Below, one piece after another: positions 53,112-62,952 of a stretch of 64,000 nt of DNA. The DNA comes from Pseudomonadota bacterium (lineage in GTDB: Bacteria > Pseudomonadota > Alphaproteobacteria > Rhizobiales > Pleomorphomonadaceae). The notes beneath the pieces are model-generated. The model did not search any database. It was not told where the DNA came from and saw nothing but the letters and a program-made list of their open reading frames with translations. The position numbers and the translations under genes were made by a program. The stretch is taken from assembly GCA_023436885.1 (NCBI GenBank), contig JAEZHI010000031.1, positions 124,001-188,000 on the forward strand, written 5' to 3'. Positions within the stretch are counted from its first letter, which is position 1; every line of letters begins with the position of its first letter.

Positions 53112-55280
53112 ATGACTGCCTATCGCACGCTGAATGGCCTCAAGGTTGCCGCGGAACTCGCCGACTTCATGGAGAAGGAGGCGCTACCAGGCACCGGCCT
53201 CGAGCCTGACCGGTTCTGGACCGCGCTTTCCCAAATCGTCGAACGCTTCGGCCCTGGGAACAAACAGCTTCTCGAACGACGCGATGAGCTGCAGCGACAG
53301 ATCGATTCGTGGCATGCATCCAACCATGGAGCCGTCGACCCCGCCGCCTATCGCGCCTTTCTGACGGACATCGGATATATCGTCCCGGAACCCGAGCCCT
53401 TCTCGATCGAGACCTCCGGCGTCGATCCGGAGATTGCCGAGATCGCAGGCCCGCAGCTCGTGGTCCCCGTCATGAACGCCCGATACGCGCTCAATGCGGC
53501 CAACGCGCGCTGGGGCAGCCTCTATGATGCGCTTTATGGAACCGACGCCCTAGGCAGTCCAGCACCGAGTGGTGGCTTCGATGCCGAACGGGCAAAGGCC
53601 GTTGTCGCCCGCGCAAAGACTATCCTCGATCAGGTCGCACCGCTCGAGTCCCGAAGCCACGCAGAGGTCGTCGCCTATGTTGTGACTGGCAAGCAACTCA
53701 AGGTGCGCTTTGCCGATGACAATGAGGAAGAACTGGCGGATCCCGATTTGTTCGTTGGCTATCGTGGCGATCCGGAAGAGCCCGCCGGCATTCTGCTGAA
53801 GAAAAACGGCCTGCATATCGATCTTCACATCGATCGTGGATTGCAGATCGGTGCCAGTGACCCTGCCGGTGTCAACGACATCCTGATGGAGAGTGCGCTC
53901 ACGACCATCATGGACTGCGAAGACTCGGTTGCTGCTGTGGACACCGAAGACAAGGTTGCCATCTACCGCAACTGGCTCGGCCTGATGCGCGGCGACCTTG
54001 AGGCAAGTTTCGAGAAGAGCGGCGTCACGACGACGAGACGTCTCGCCTCCGACCGCAACTTTATTCGCCCCAACGATACCGACGGTTCGCTCAAGGGCCT
54101 CAGCCTCATGCTGGTCCGCAATGTCGGCTCGCTTCTCTCCACCGATGCCGTTCTCGACAACGATGGCAATGAGACCGCCGAGTGCCTGGTTGACGCGCTG
54201 GTCACGTCGGCGATCGCGCTTCACGATATCGGACCCAACGGACGGCACGCTAACAGCCGCACCGGCGCCGTCTATATCGTCAAGCCGAAGATGCACGGGC
54301 CCGAAGAAGTTGCCTTCGCCGACCGGCTGTTCTCCGCAGTCGAGGAGGCGTTGGGACTCAAACCGCTGACCCTCAAGATGGGCATCATGGACGAGGAGCG
54401 GCGCACCTCCGTGAACCTGCGTGCGTCGATTGCCGCGGCAAAATCGCGTGTCTTCTTCATCAATACAGGCTTCCTCGACCGTACCGGCGACGAGATTCAC
54501 ACCTCGATGCTGGCCGGCCCGATGGTCAGGAAGGGCGACATGAAGTCGTCAGCCTGGATCGGCGCCTACGAGGCAGGGAACGTCGATGCGGGTCTCGCTC
54601 TTGGTTTCTCCGGTCATGCGCAGATCGGTAAGGGAATGTGGGCAGCGCCCGACCGCATGGCGGCTATGCTGACCGAAAAGATTGGCCATCCACGCGCCGG
54701 TGCGTCGACCGCCTGGGTGCCGTCGCCGACGGCCGCGACGCTGCATGCGCTTCATTATCTCAAAGTCGACGTTGCTGCCCGCCAGGCTGAACTTGCCAAT
54801 CGGGAGCGAGCATCGCTTGATGCACTTCTGACCTTGCCGATTGCCCCGGATCGCCCGTGGAGCGCTGCGGAAATCGCCGAGGAACTCGACAACAATGCCC
54901 AGGGACTGTTGGGCTATGTCGTTCGCTGGATCGATCAGGGCGTGGGCTGCTCGAAGGTGCCGGATATCCATGACGTTGGCCTAATGGAAGACCGGGCAAC
55001 GTTGCGTATTTCCAGCCAGCACATCGCCAATTGGCTGAAGCACGGGGTCGTCAGTCGCGAACAAGTGATGGCGACACTTGAAAGAATGGCGGCGGTCGTC
55101 GACCGGCAGAACGCCAACGATCCAGACTATCGTCCCATCGGCAATGATTTCGCCGGATCGCTAGCTTTCCAGGCTGCGGTGGAGCTTGTTCTGACCGGAG
55201 ACACCCAGCCGAACGGTTATACCGAGCCGGTACTTACTGCGTTTCGACGTAGGCGAAAGGTCGAGATCGCCATGAGGTGA
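53112..55280 (+). CDS. glcB: Malate synthase G
   Basis: The 722-residue G-form enzyme condenses glyoxylate with acetyl-CoA to malate. Family segments LMESALTTIMDCEDSVAAVD (holding the Mg-binding acidic residues), RTGAVYIVKPKMHGP and the C-terminal region are present. It lets cells grow on acetate or two-carbon compounds together with isocitrate lyase, which is not here. The ribosome-binding site is weak. Confidence 0.96.
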   Translation: MTAYRTLNGLKVAAELADFMEKEALPGTGLEPDRFWTALSQIVERFGPGNKQLLERRDELQRQIDSWHASNHGAVDPAAYRAFLTDIGYIVPEPEPFSIETSGVDPEIAEIAGPQLVVPVMNARYALNAANARWGSLYDALYGTDALGSPAPSGGFDAERAKAVVARAKTILDQVAPLESRSHAEVVAYVVTGKQLKVRFADDNEEELADPDLFVGYRGDPEEPAGILLKKNGLHIDLHIDRGLQIGASDPAGVNDILMESALTTIMDCEDSVAAVDTEDKVAIYRNWLGLMRGDLEASFEKSGVTTTRRLASDRNFIRPNDTDGSLKGLSLMLVRNVGSLLSTDAVLDNDGNETAECLVDALVTSAIALHDIGPNGRHANSRTGAVYIVKPKMHGPEEVAFADRLFSAVEEALGLKPLTLKMGIMDEERRTSVNLRASIAAAKSRVFFINTGFLDRTGDEIHTSMLAGPMVRKGDMKSSAWIGAYEAGNVDAGLALGFSGHAQIGKGMWAAPDRMAAMLTEKIGHPRAGASTAWVPSPTAATLHALHYLKVDVAARQAELANRERASLDALLTLPIAPDRPWSAAEIAEELDNNAQGLLGYVVRWIDQGVGCSKVPDIHDVGLMEDRATLRISSQHIANWLKHGVVSREQVMATLERMAAVVDRQNANDPDYRPIGNDFAGSLAFQAAVELVLTGDTQPNGYTEPVLTAFRRRRKVEIAMR

Positions 55281-55313
55281 ATTGATCGGCGCCAGGACCT
55301 ATCTAAGGATTAG

Positions 55314-55360
55314 GACGTCGACGGTTTTCTGGTCGCGTACAAGACCTTGCCGCCGACGTC
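55314..55360 (+). other. Nested inverted repeat upstream of the universal stress protein gene
   Basis: GACGTCG at 55314-55320 pairs with CGACGTC at 55354-55360, with an inner GGTC/GACC pair at 55331-55334 and 55342-55345. It may be a leader structure or an operator. Confidence 0.35.
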
Positions 55361-55402
55361 GGGTCGCCTGGACCCTTCTGAAGTCGCTGAGGAGGCGCTG
55401 CC

Positions 55403-56233
55403 ATGACCGTCAGGGACATCTTCACCATCATCGATATCTACAATGACAAGATGAACGCCTCCACGGCGGCGCTCGAACTCGCGTCTCGGCGCAAGGCACA
55501 TGTCACGGGTCTGGCGCTGGCTCTCGAGCCGATCGCACCGGGCTTCCTGGCATCACCTGTACCAGCCGAGTACCTCGTCGAGGCGATCACCAACGCCGAA
55601 AACTCTGCCAAGGAAGCGGCTGTCGCGTTTACCGCCGAAGCGGCCAAGCTCGGCGTTGATGCCGAGGCTCGAACTGCCACTGTCTATTCGGGCGGGACAC
55701 CGGCCATCGTACGTCAGGCTCAACTTTCCGACCTGATCGTGGTCGGTCAGGATGACCCCGAACACGGTGAGCCGATGCGTGCTGCGATCATCGAAACGCT
55801 GCTGTTCGAATCGGGCGTGCCGGTGCTGATCGTCCCTGCGGGGTGGAACAAGCCGATCACCTCCGAGAAAGTGATGATAGCCTGGGACGGTTCGTCGACG
55901 GCGGCTCGCGCCGTGCATGCGGCTCTTCCGGCGTTGCGCGTGGCAACATCGATCGAAATCGTCATGGTGGCGGGCTCCAAGAAATGGTCGGGCGAACCCG
56001 GTGCCGATGTCGCTGCCTATCTCGCGCGGCACGACCACAAGGTCACGGTGACCACCCTGCCGCGTTCGGCCTCTGAGGTGTCAACGGTACTGAACAACCA
56101 CGCCGTCGAGAGCGGCGCGACCATGATGGTCATGGGCGGCTATGGCCACAATCGCTTCCGGCAGTTCGTACTCGGCGGTGTCACCCGAGACATGCTTGAA
56201 AAGATGGCTATACCGACATTGATGACGCACTGA
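55403..56233 (+). CDS. Tandem-domain universal stress protein
   Basis: The 276-residue protein contains two UspA-like domains (residues about 1-145 and 150-276). The second carries the ATP-binding pattern G-2x-G-9x-G in MGGYGHNRFRQFVLGGVT. The first is degenerate. USPs support survival under nutrient or oxidative stress. It has a strong GAGGAGG ribosome-binding site and lies 66 bp ahead of the Pat-like gene, so the two may be co-transcribed; a Usp-Pat link occurs in other alphaproteobacteria. Confidence 0.88.
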   Translation: MTVRDIFTIIDIYNDKMNASTAALELASRRKAHVTGLALALEPIAPGFLASPVPAEYLVEAITNAENSAKEAAVAFTAEAAKLGVDAEARTATVYSGGTPAIVRQAQLSDLIVVGQDDPEHGEPMRAAIIETLLFESGVPVLIVPAGWNKPITSEKVMIAWDGSSTAARAVHAALPALRVATSIEIVMVAGSKKWSGEPGADVAAYLARHDHKVTVTTLPRSASEVSTVLNNHAVESGATMMVMGGYGHNRFRQFVLGGVTRDMLEKMAIPTLMTH

Positions 56234-56299
56234 TTCCCGACAGAGGGGCGTGGCCATTCGGCCGCGCTCCATCTCTCGCCCAGCCGAGTATCGTCCGCC

Positions 56300-59005
56300 A
56301 TGAGCGTTGAGAGCCTCGACCCCTTCTTCAGGCCGAAGCGCGTGGCGCTGCTCGGAGCGACATCGCGACCCAACTCCGTCGGTTCGGTGCTGACCCGCAA
56401 TCTCACGGCCTTCGGCCTCGACAGGGTCGCCTACATCAATCCATTCGTCTCGGAGATCGACGGCGTTGCCGTCCTTCCCTCGCTATCGCATCTTACGGCA
56501 CCGGCAGATCTTGCGGTGGTCGCTGTTCCGCCGGAGGTGATCGTCGGCGTGATGGAGGAGATCGGCGTTGCTGGTATCCGCCATGCCGTCGTCATCACGA
56601 CGGGGCTCGGCCACGGGCCGGGCAGTCTTCTTGAGGCGATGACCGACGTCGCGCGCCGCCATGGCATCCGCGTGCTGGGACCGAACAGTGCGGGCCTGCA
56701 AATTCCACCTATTGGGCTCAATGCCAGTTTTGCACAACGGGCCGCGGTCGCGGGTGACCTGGCCTTCATATCGCAGTCGGGCACGCTGACGCATGCGGCG
56801 CTCGATTGGGCAGCTGGGCACGGCATCGGCTTTTCGGGCATCGCCGTACTTGGAGACGCCGTCGATGTGCATTTCGATGAAATGCTCGATCACTTTGCCC
56901 TCGATCACCGAACGCGGGCGATCCTCCTTTATCTTGAGAGCATTCGAGACGCGCGTACTTTCCTATCGGCAGCCCGCGCCGCCGCCCGTTCGAAGCCCGT
57001 CGTGGTGATCAAGGCCGGCCGCCATGCCGCTGGCGCTCGTGCGGCGCGCTCCCATACCGGAGCGTTGGCCGGTGTCGACGCCGTCTACGATTGCGCCTTC
57101 CGACGGGCTGGCCTGCTCCGGGTCGCCGACCTCGACGAGATGTTCGCTGCGGCAGAAACCCTCAGTCTGGTGCCGCGCATCAGGGGCAAGCGCATTGCCA
57201 TCATCACCAACGGCGGTGGCGCCGGGGTGCTCGCTGCGGACAGCGTCATCGACCTCGGTGGCGAGATGGCCTCGCTCACCGAGCAGACGATAGCTTCGCT
57301 CGACGGCGTCCTGCCCTCAGGCTGGTCGCGCAACAATCCAGTGGATCTCATCGGTAATGCCGCAGCTGACCGCTATGGCGCGGCAACGCGAGCAGTACTG
57401 GCCGACGAAGGCGTCGATGCCGTCGTGGTCATCAACTGTCCAACACCGATCGCCCCTTCGAAGCTCGCCGCCGAAGCGGTCGTGGATGCAGTCGCCGATT
57501 ATCGCCGGGGCCACTATGACGGCAAGCCGCTGATCGCCGCCTGGCTGGGCGAGGACGATGGGTGGAGCAATATCTTCTCGCGGGCGCGCATTCCGGCCTT
57601 GGAAACGCCGCATGGCGCTGTCGAAGGCCTGATGCAGTTGGTCCGCCATGCCGAGGCGCAAGCCGCGCTTACTGCAACACCGGCCGACGTCCTTGCAGGC
57701 TTCTCACCGGATCGTCGTCGCGCGGCCGACGTCATCAGCGCGGCGCTCGGCGATGGTCGCTTGTGGCTCAAGGCGAGCGAAGTGGTCGATCTGCTGGCCG
57801 CTTATGACATTCCCATCGTGCCGGCACTCGCTGCAGCCGATCCTTCAGAAGCGAGAGCCCTCGCAGCACGTCTGCTTACCGAATACCGTTCGCTGGTGGT
57901 GAAGATCGCTTCACCGGATATCGTTCACAAGTCGGACGTTGGCGGCGTGGAGTTGGAGCTGTCCAGCCCGGATGCGGTGGGTCAGGCGACCGAAAAGGTT
58001 ATCGCCCGTGCGAGAGCCGCCCGGCCAGACGCCCGCATCGACGGTGTCACGCTGCATCCGATGATCGTGGCGCCCAAGGCAGTGGAACTGATTGCCGGCG
58101 TGACCGACGATCCCGTATTCGGACCGGTCATGGTATTCGGGCGCGGCGGCACGGCCGTCGAGGTCATCAACGACCGTGCGCTGGCGCTTCCGCCGCTTGA
58201 CGCAAACCTCGCTCGTGACCTGATCGCCCGGACCCGCGTGGCACGCCAGCTGCAGGGCTATCGCGATCGTCGACCCGTCGACATCGATGGGCTCGCCGGG
58301 ATTTTGCAGCGGCTGGCACAACTGGTTGCGGAGAACCCAGCCATCGGCGATGTCGACCTCAACCCCCTCATCGCCGAGGGTGATCGCCTCAAAGTCGTCG
58401 ATGCCCGCGTGACACTCGTCGCGGCTCCGTCGGAACAAGGCAGCGCCGTCCATCATCCGCGCCTCTCCATCCGCCCCTACCCGACCGAATGGGAAGAATA
58501 CATCACCTTGCCGGGTGGGCTGGCCGTCTTTGTTCGGCCGGCAAGACCGGAAGACGAAGGTCGCTATCTTGAGTTCTTCTCGAAGATGACCGCCGAGGAC
58601 ATGCGCCTGCGCTTCTTCCAGCGCGTTCATGATCTCGGGCACGCCTTCGTCGCGCGCCTGACACAAATTGACTACGCACGTGCCATGGCTTTTGTGGCGA
58701 TCGATCCGAAAAATGGCGACATGCTAGGCGGCGTTCGGCTGCATGGCAGTCCCGGAGGCGGCGATGGCGAGTACGCAGTGTCCGTTCGCTCGGATCTCAA
58801 AGGCGTTGGCCTTGGTCGAGCGCTCATGACGCAGATCATTCGGTACGCGCGAAAAGAGAACTACGGTCGGATACACGGCGAGGTGCTCGCTGAGAACCGC
58901 CAGATGCTGCGCATGTGCGAACGACTTGGCTTTGTACTGAAGCCGGACGAAGACAGCCCGGAGATTATCAAGGTCGTTCTTGATCTGAAATCGACCGCCG
59001 TTTGA
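56300..59005 (+). CDS. Pat-like protein: acyl-CoA synthetase (NDP-forming) fused to GNAT acetyltransferase
   Basis: The 901-residue protein has a CoA-binding domain (about 1-140), succinyl-CoA-ligase-like domains (about 145-460), an ATP-grasp domain (about 480-710) and a C-terminal GNAT domain (about 735-895). GNAT evidence is SDLKGVGLGRALMTQII. The SHTGALAG stretch holds His252 at the position of the phospho-histidine of NDP-forming acetyl-CoA synthetases. In Salmonella Pat that residue is, to my knowledge, lost, so this protein may keep synthetase activity. Pat-type proteins acetylate lysines, for example on acetyl-CoA synthetase, and CobB reverses this. Confidence 0.88.
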   Translation: MSVESLDPFFRPKRVALLGATSRPNSVGSVLTRNLTAFGLDRVAYINPFVSEIDGVAVLPSLSHLTAPADLAVVAVPPEVIVGVMEEIGVAGIRHAVVITTGLGHGPGSLLEAMTDVARRHGIRVLGPNSAGLQIPPIGLNASFAQRAAVAGDLAFISQSGTLTHAALDWAAGHGIGFSGIAVLGDAVDVHFDEMLDHFALDHRTRAILLYLESIRDARTFLSAARAAARSKPVVVIKAGRHAAGARAARSHTGALAGVDAVYDCAFRRAGLLRVADLDEMFAAAETLSLVPRIRGKRIAIITNGGGAGVLAADSVIDLGGEMASLTEQTIASLDGVLPSGWSRNNPVDLIGNAAADRYGAATRAVLADEGVDAVVVINCPTPIAPSKLAAEAVVDAVADYRRGHYDGKPLIAAWLGEDDGWSNIFSRARIPALETPHGAVEGLMQLVRHAEAQAALTATPADVLAGFSPDRRRAADVISAALGDGRLWLKASEVVDLLAAYDIPIVPALAAADPSEARALAARLLTEYRSLVVKIASPDIVHKSDVGGVELELSSPDAVGQATEKVIARARAARPDARIDGVTLHPMIVAPKAVELIAGVTDDPVFGPVMVFGRGGTAVEVINDRALALPPLDANLARDLIARTRVARQLQGYRDRRPVDIDGLAGILQRLAQLVAENPAIGDVDLNPLIAEGDRLKVVDARVTLVAAPSEQGSAVHHPRLSIRPYPTEWEEYITLPGGLAVFVRPARPEDEGRYLEFFSKMTAEDMRLRFFQRVHDLGHAFVARLTQIDYARAMAFVAIDPKNGDMLGGVRLHGSPGGGDGEYAVSVRSDLKGVGLGRALMTQIIRYARKENYGRIHGEVLAENRQMLRMCERLGFVLKPDEDSPEIIKVVLDLKSTAV

Positions 59006-59289
59006 CCTCGATCTACTCAGAATGTTCAAACCGCCGCAAACATCTATCGGGGATTCCCCTTAGCGGAACAATATTCTCCCGGCGCAGTTTTTGCCTTGTT
59101 GCGACAGGCAAGCTAAACAGAGAGTCCTTTATTTTTAACTTCGAGAAGCAACTTCAACAAAAGCGAATTTTCCTACCTCTTTAACTTAGCGTATCCACTT
59201 TTTCTTTACCGGACGGCATCAGAGTCCGCGGATTGCAAGCGTAGAGCCAGCGCGCTGCCTTATGGCAGGCGTCAATCCGGGGGGAGAAG

Positions 59290-61677
59290 ATGTCGCTCAC
59301 GGCTTTCCTGTCGAACCGTTCGATTTCAATGAAAATCGGCGGAGGACTTATTTTCCTCGCGGCGTTGGCCGCCATCGTCGGTGCAGCCGGCTTTCTCGGG
59401 CTCAGCCAGCTAGGCTTGGCGGTCGACATGACGTCGCGCTCGGCTTCGGTGCTGGCTACCGTCAATGACGCCGGCAATGCCGTTACGACCTTCATTCAGA
59501 ATCGCGACAATGGTGCTGTATCTGAAGCCGAGCATATGCTCGATCAGGTCAATGCCAGCCTCGACGAACTCGGCGGCAAATCCGATGCGGGACTTGCTCC
59601 CGCCTACGCGGCGGTCGATCAATTCCGCACATCCATCAACGTGCTGTCGTCGTCTTCGGATGGGGTCGCAGCGTCTGCCGCCGCGACGATGGAACTGCTC
59701 TCCAACATGCAGAGCCGTGCAAGCCAGATCGAAACCGACGCTGCTGCCAAGGCCAAGGACTTCCAGTCCAAAGCCACGGATGCTTCGAAAACGGCCAATG
59801 CCTCGTCCGATCTCGCGGTGGTCGCCTATCAGATCCAAACCTTGGTACTTAAAGCCAACGAAGCACTGGCCAAGTTCGCCGTCAATGGTGATGGCAAGAA
59901 CATAAGCCTTACGGCGCAGTCGGTTACGTCCGCGCGTCTTCTGGTCGATCAGCTTCGGTCACTCAGCAACTCCGATGACATCAAGGCGGAAGCCGACACC
60001 ATCGAAGAGGCCGCTCAAGGGCTTGGAGCGTTGCTGCAAGGCATGCAGAGCACCGACAACCCGATCGGCGTCGAGCAGAAGCGCCTTCTCGTTCTGGAGC
60101 GACTGGCCAACCTCACTCGAAGCACAGAAGAGATCATTCGTCTGGCAGGCGAGCAGCGCGACACCGCCGTAAGTAACGTGCAAGCAGCGCTCGGCGACGC
60201 AGCCAAGGCGCGCGAGCTTTCAGATCTCGCCACCAGTTTCGGCGGTGAGATCGACGATCTCGCCTTGCAGACCACGACCTATCGTTACGATCCCGAGGCC
60301 GTCAGCACCAAGATGATGCTCAAGGCAGCCGATGCTGCCAAGGAAACAGGCCAGAAGATCGTTGCTGCCGGAGGAGCGGATCCCTCCAAGGATATCGACC
60401 GCTTCAAGGATGCTTTCACGAAGCTGATCGACGCCTCAAAGGCTTTCGTCGGCGCACGCGAGGACACACGCAGCCAGTCGGCCGCCGCCATCTCGGCAAT
60501 CAAGTCGGTGGTCGATGATCGCGCTGCGGCAGCCAGCCGCAATCGATCGTCAAGTACTCTCACCATGTCCGGCACACTCGGTGTGGCGTTGCTGTTCGCG
60601 CTGATCGTCGGCGTAGTGCTATCTCGGCTTATTACACGACCGATTACCAACCTCACCGCTGCGATGCGACGGCTGGCCACTGGCGACACCGAAATGGCCC
60701 TCGATCTTGCCAATCGCAAGGATGAGATTGGCGGCATGTTCGGCGCAGTACGCGTCTTCCGAGACAATGCAATCGAACGTCGCCGTCTCGCCGAACAGAC
60801 TGAAACAGAACAGCGGGCGCGCGCCCAACGCCAGGAAACCATCGAAGGCGTCATCAACGACTTCCGTCTCGATATCGAACAATTGGTTGGCGTCGTCGCA
60901 GGAAACGCCGACCAGATGGAGGCGACGGCGCGAGCTCTGGCCGCCATCGCAGAGGAGGCGCGGGAACGCGCCGGCACCGCCGCTTCGGCATCTGAGCTTG
61001 CTTCCGATGGCGTTCAAACGGTTGCGGCGGCTGCCGAGGAACTGTCGGCTTCGATCGGGGAAATCTCCCGCCAGACAGGCACTGCCACTGCGGTTGCTCA
61101 GCGCGCGACGGGAGAAGCGAGGAAGACTGACGCCACCATATCGGGCCTTGCCGACGCGGCCACTCGGATTGGCAATGTCATCACCCTGATCAAGGCGATT
61201 GCCGAACAGACCAACCTGCTAGCGCTCAATGCGACCATCGAAGCGGCGCGTGCGGGCGAGGCTGGCAAGGGCTTTGCGGTCGTTGCGTCGGAAGTGAAAA
61301 ACCTCGCCGGCCAAACAGCCAAGGCAACTGAAGAAATCGCTTCACAGATTTCTCAGATCCAGTTGTCGACCGGAGAGGCTGTGGCCGCGATCCGCGCCAT
61401 ATCGGACATCATGGGCGAAGTCGACCGCACGACCAACATCATTGCGACCGCCGTCGATGAGCAGGGCCACGCCACCGCCGAGATATCGCTGAACGCCCAG
61501 AAGGCAGCTGGTGGGACAAAATCGGTGGCAGAGGAAGCGCTGGCTCTGACCCGTGTCGTTGGTGAAACATCTCAGTCAGCCAGCCAGGTGCTTTCCGTTT
61601 CCAACGACATGAATGATCAGGCAAACCGTCTGCGCGAAGTAGTGGAGCGCTTTATCCATCGGGTAATGGCAGCCTGA
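59290..61677 (+). CDS. Methyl-accepting chemotaxis protein with long helical sensor region
   Basis: The 795-residue chemoreceptor has a transmembrane segment near residues 15-40, a long (about 380-residue) helical periplasmic region without a known ligand motif, a second transmembrane segment at about 425-445, HAMP and a signalling domain. The hairpin tip reads EQTNLLALNATIEAARAGEAG. No CheR pentapeptide is visible. GGGGGAGAAG precedes the ATG. The 284 bp upstream are AT-richer and probably contain its promoter. Confidence 0.9.
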   Translation: MSLTAFLSNRSISMKIGGGLIFLAALAAIVGAAGFLGLSQLGLAVDMTSRSASVLATVNDAGNAVTTFIQNRDNGAVSEAEHMLDQVNASLDELGGKSDAGLAPAYAAVDQFRTSINVLSSSSDGVAASAAATMELLSNMQSRASQIETDAAAKAKDFQSKATDASKTANASSDLAVVAYQIQTLVLKANEALAKFAVNGDGKNISLTAQSVTSARLLVDQLRSLSNSDDIKAEADTIEEAAQGLGALLQGMQSTDNPIGVEQKRLLVLERLANLTRSTEEIIRLAGEQRDTAVSNVQAALGDAAKARELSDLATSFGGEIDDLALQTTTYRYDPEAVSTKMMLKAADAAKETGQKIVAAGGADPSKDIDRFKDAFTKLIDASKAFVGAREDTRSQSAAAISAIKSVVDDRAAAASRNRSSSTLTMSGTLGVALLFALIVGVVLSRLITRPITNLTAAMRRLATGDTEMALDLANRKDEIGGMFGAVRVFRDNAIERRRLAEQTETEQRARAQRQETIEGVINDFRLDIEQLVGVVAGNADQMEATARALAAIAEEARERAGTAASASELASDGVQTVAAAAEELSASIGEISRQTGTATAVAQRATGEARKTDATISGLADAATRIGNVITLIKAIAEQTNLLALNATIEAARAGEAGKGFAVVASEVKNLAGQTAKATEEIASQISQIQLSTGEAVAAIRAISDIMGEVDRTTNIIATAVDEQGHATAEISLNAQKAAGGTKSVAEEALALTRVVGETSQSASQVLSVSNDMNDQANRLREVVERFIHRVMAA

Positions 61678-61698
61678 ATATTGTTAGCCGGGGGAGAA

Positions 61699-61736
61699 GC
61701 GGGCGGGTTCCATGGGGACCCGCTCGTTTCGCTTTT
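61699..61736 (+). terminator. Likely terminator after the second chemoreceptor gene
   Basis: GCGGGTTCC at 61703-61711 pairs with GGACCCGC at 61716-61723 with one bulge, then a TTTCGCTTTT run follows. Confidence 0.55.
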
Positions 61737-61864
61737 AAGTCGAAAATGCAATTTATTTCTTTTTATCGCTTTCTTGCATTTTGGAGGTCCAAAGCCCATA
61801 GTCTTTAGGGATGAAAATCGGCGTCATGTCCGAAGAAGCATGAGCCTGATATGGAGTTGAGGAT

Positions 61865-62824
61865 ATGGCTTCCAAGCTGGACCAATTGCGCGAAATGACG
61901 GTGGTTGTTGCCGATACCGGTGACATCGACGCCATCAAGAAGTTCAAGCCGGTCGATTGCACGACCAATCCGACGCTGGTGCTGAAGGCTATCGGCCTGC
62001 CGGCCTATGAGCCGATCCTGGCGGATGCGGTTGCTTGGGGCAAGAAGCAGGCTGGCAACCAGGAAGCGGCGATCAAGGCGATCGGCGATCGGCTTGCCGT
62101 GGCAGTCGGCACAGAGCTGACCAAACTCGTCGAAGGCCGCGTGTCGACCGAAGTTGACGCTGATCTCTCCTTCGACACCGCTGCTACCGTTGAAAAGGCA
62201 CGCGCCATTATCGCCGCCTACAAGGCCAACGGCGTGGATCGCGAGCGAATCCTGATTAAGGTTGCCGGTACATGGGAGGGCATCCGCGCCTCCGAGATCC
62301 TTCAGAAGGAAGGTATCGACACCAACATGACGCTGATCTTCGACATCGCCCAGGCCATCGCCTGCGCCGATGCGAAGGCGTTCCTGATCTCGCCGTTCGT
62401 TGGTCGTATCCTTGACTGGTACGTCAAGGCCGAGGGCCGCACCTTCACGCCGGCCGAGGATCCGGGCGTTATTTCCGTGCATGGCATCTACGACTACTAC
62501 AAGGCGCACGGCATTCCGACCGTCGTGATGGGGGCTTCCTTCCGCTCACAGGGTGAAGTTGAGGCCCTTGCGGGCTGCGATCGCCTGACCATCTCGCCGG
62601 CCCTCCTCGACGCGCTCGCTGCCGATAACGGTAAGCTCGAACGCGCCCTGTCGCCGAACAAGCCCGGCCCGAAACCTGCCGTGGTCAACCTCGACGAGAA
62701 GACCTTCCGCTGGGCCATGAACCAGAACCCGATGGCCACCGAAAAGCTGGCCGAGGGCATCCGCCTGTTCGCCAAGGACCTCGGCGAGCTGCGCAAGATC
62801 GTCGCCAAGCGGTTCGCCGCCTAA
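61865..62824 (+). CDS. tal: Transaldolase (type 1)
   Basis: The 319-residue enzyme of the non-oxidative pentose phosphate pathway moves dihydroxyacetone units. Schiff-base Lys132 is in LIKVAGTWEGI, where most TalB-like enzymes have KxASTW; Ser135 is replaced by Gly. The later LLFSFAQA stretch of E. coli TalB reads LIFDIAQA here. ISPFVGRILDWY is unchanged. GTTGAGGAT precedes the ATG. A SorC-type sugar regulator gene follows, which suggests pentose-related control. Confidence 0.95.
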   Translation: MASKLDQLREMTVVVADTGDIDAIKKFKPVDCTTNPTLVLKAIGLPAYEPILADAVAWGKKQAGNQEAAIKAIGDRLAVAVGTELTKLVEGRVSTEVDADLSFDTAATVEKARAIIAAYKANGVDRERILIKVAGTWEGIRASEILQKEGIDTNMTLIFDIAQAIACADAKAFLISPFVGRILDWYVKAEGRTFTPAEDPGVISVHGIYDYYKAHGIPTVVMGASFRSQGEVEALAGCDRLTISPALLDALAADNGKLERALSPNKPGPKPAVVNLDEKTFRWAMNQNPMATEKLAEGIRLFAKDLGELRKIVAKRFAA

Positions 62825-62879
62825 CGACCGGTGGCTGACGGCATCATCAAGCCGGTACCTCTCAGCCCGTCTCCCCGGA

Positions 62880-62909
62880 CCGGCACGTCGACGATGGACG
62901 ACGTGCCGG
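62880..62909 (+). other. 11-bp perfect inverted repeat between tal and the SorC-type regulator
   Basis: CCGGCACGTCG at 62880-62890 pairs with CGACGTGCCGG at 62899-62909 around an 8-base spacer. No T-run follows. It could be an operator for the regulator downstream or a weak terminator for tal. Confidence 0.6.
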
Positions 62910-62952
62910 ACGTCGGACATGGAGTTTCCTTCTCGTTCAAGGCGAGAGCAGC

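Noticed and set aside
53550..54500. 316-codon reverse frame opposite glcB
   Set aside because: It is antisense to malate synthase and has no family resemblance.
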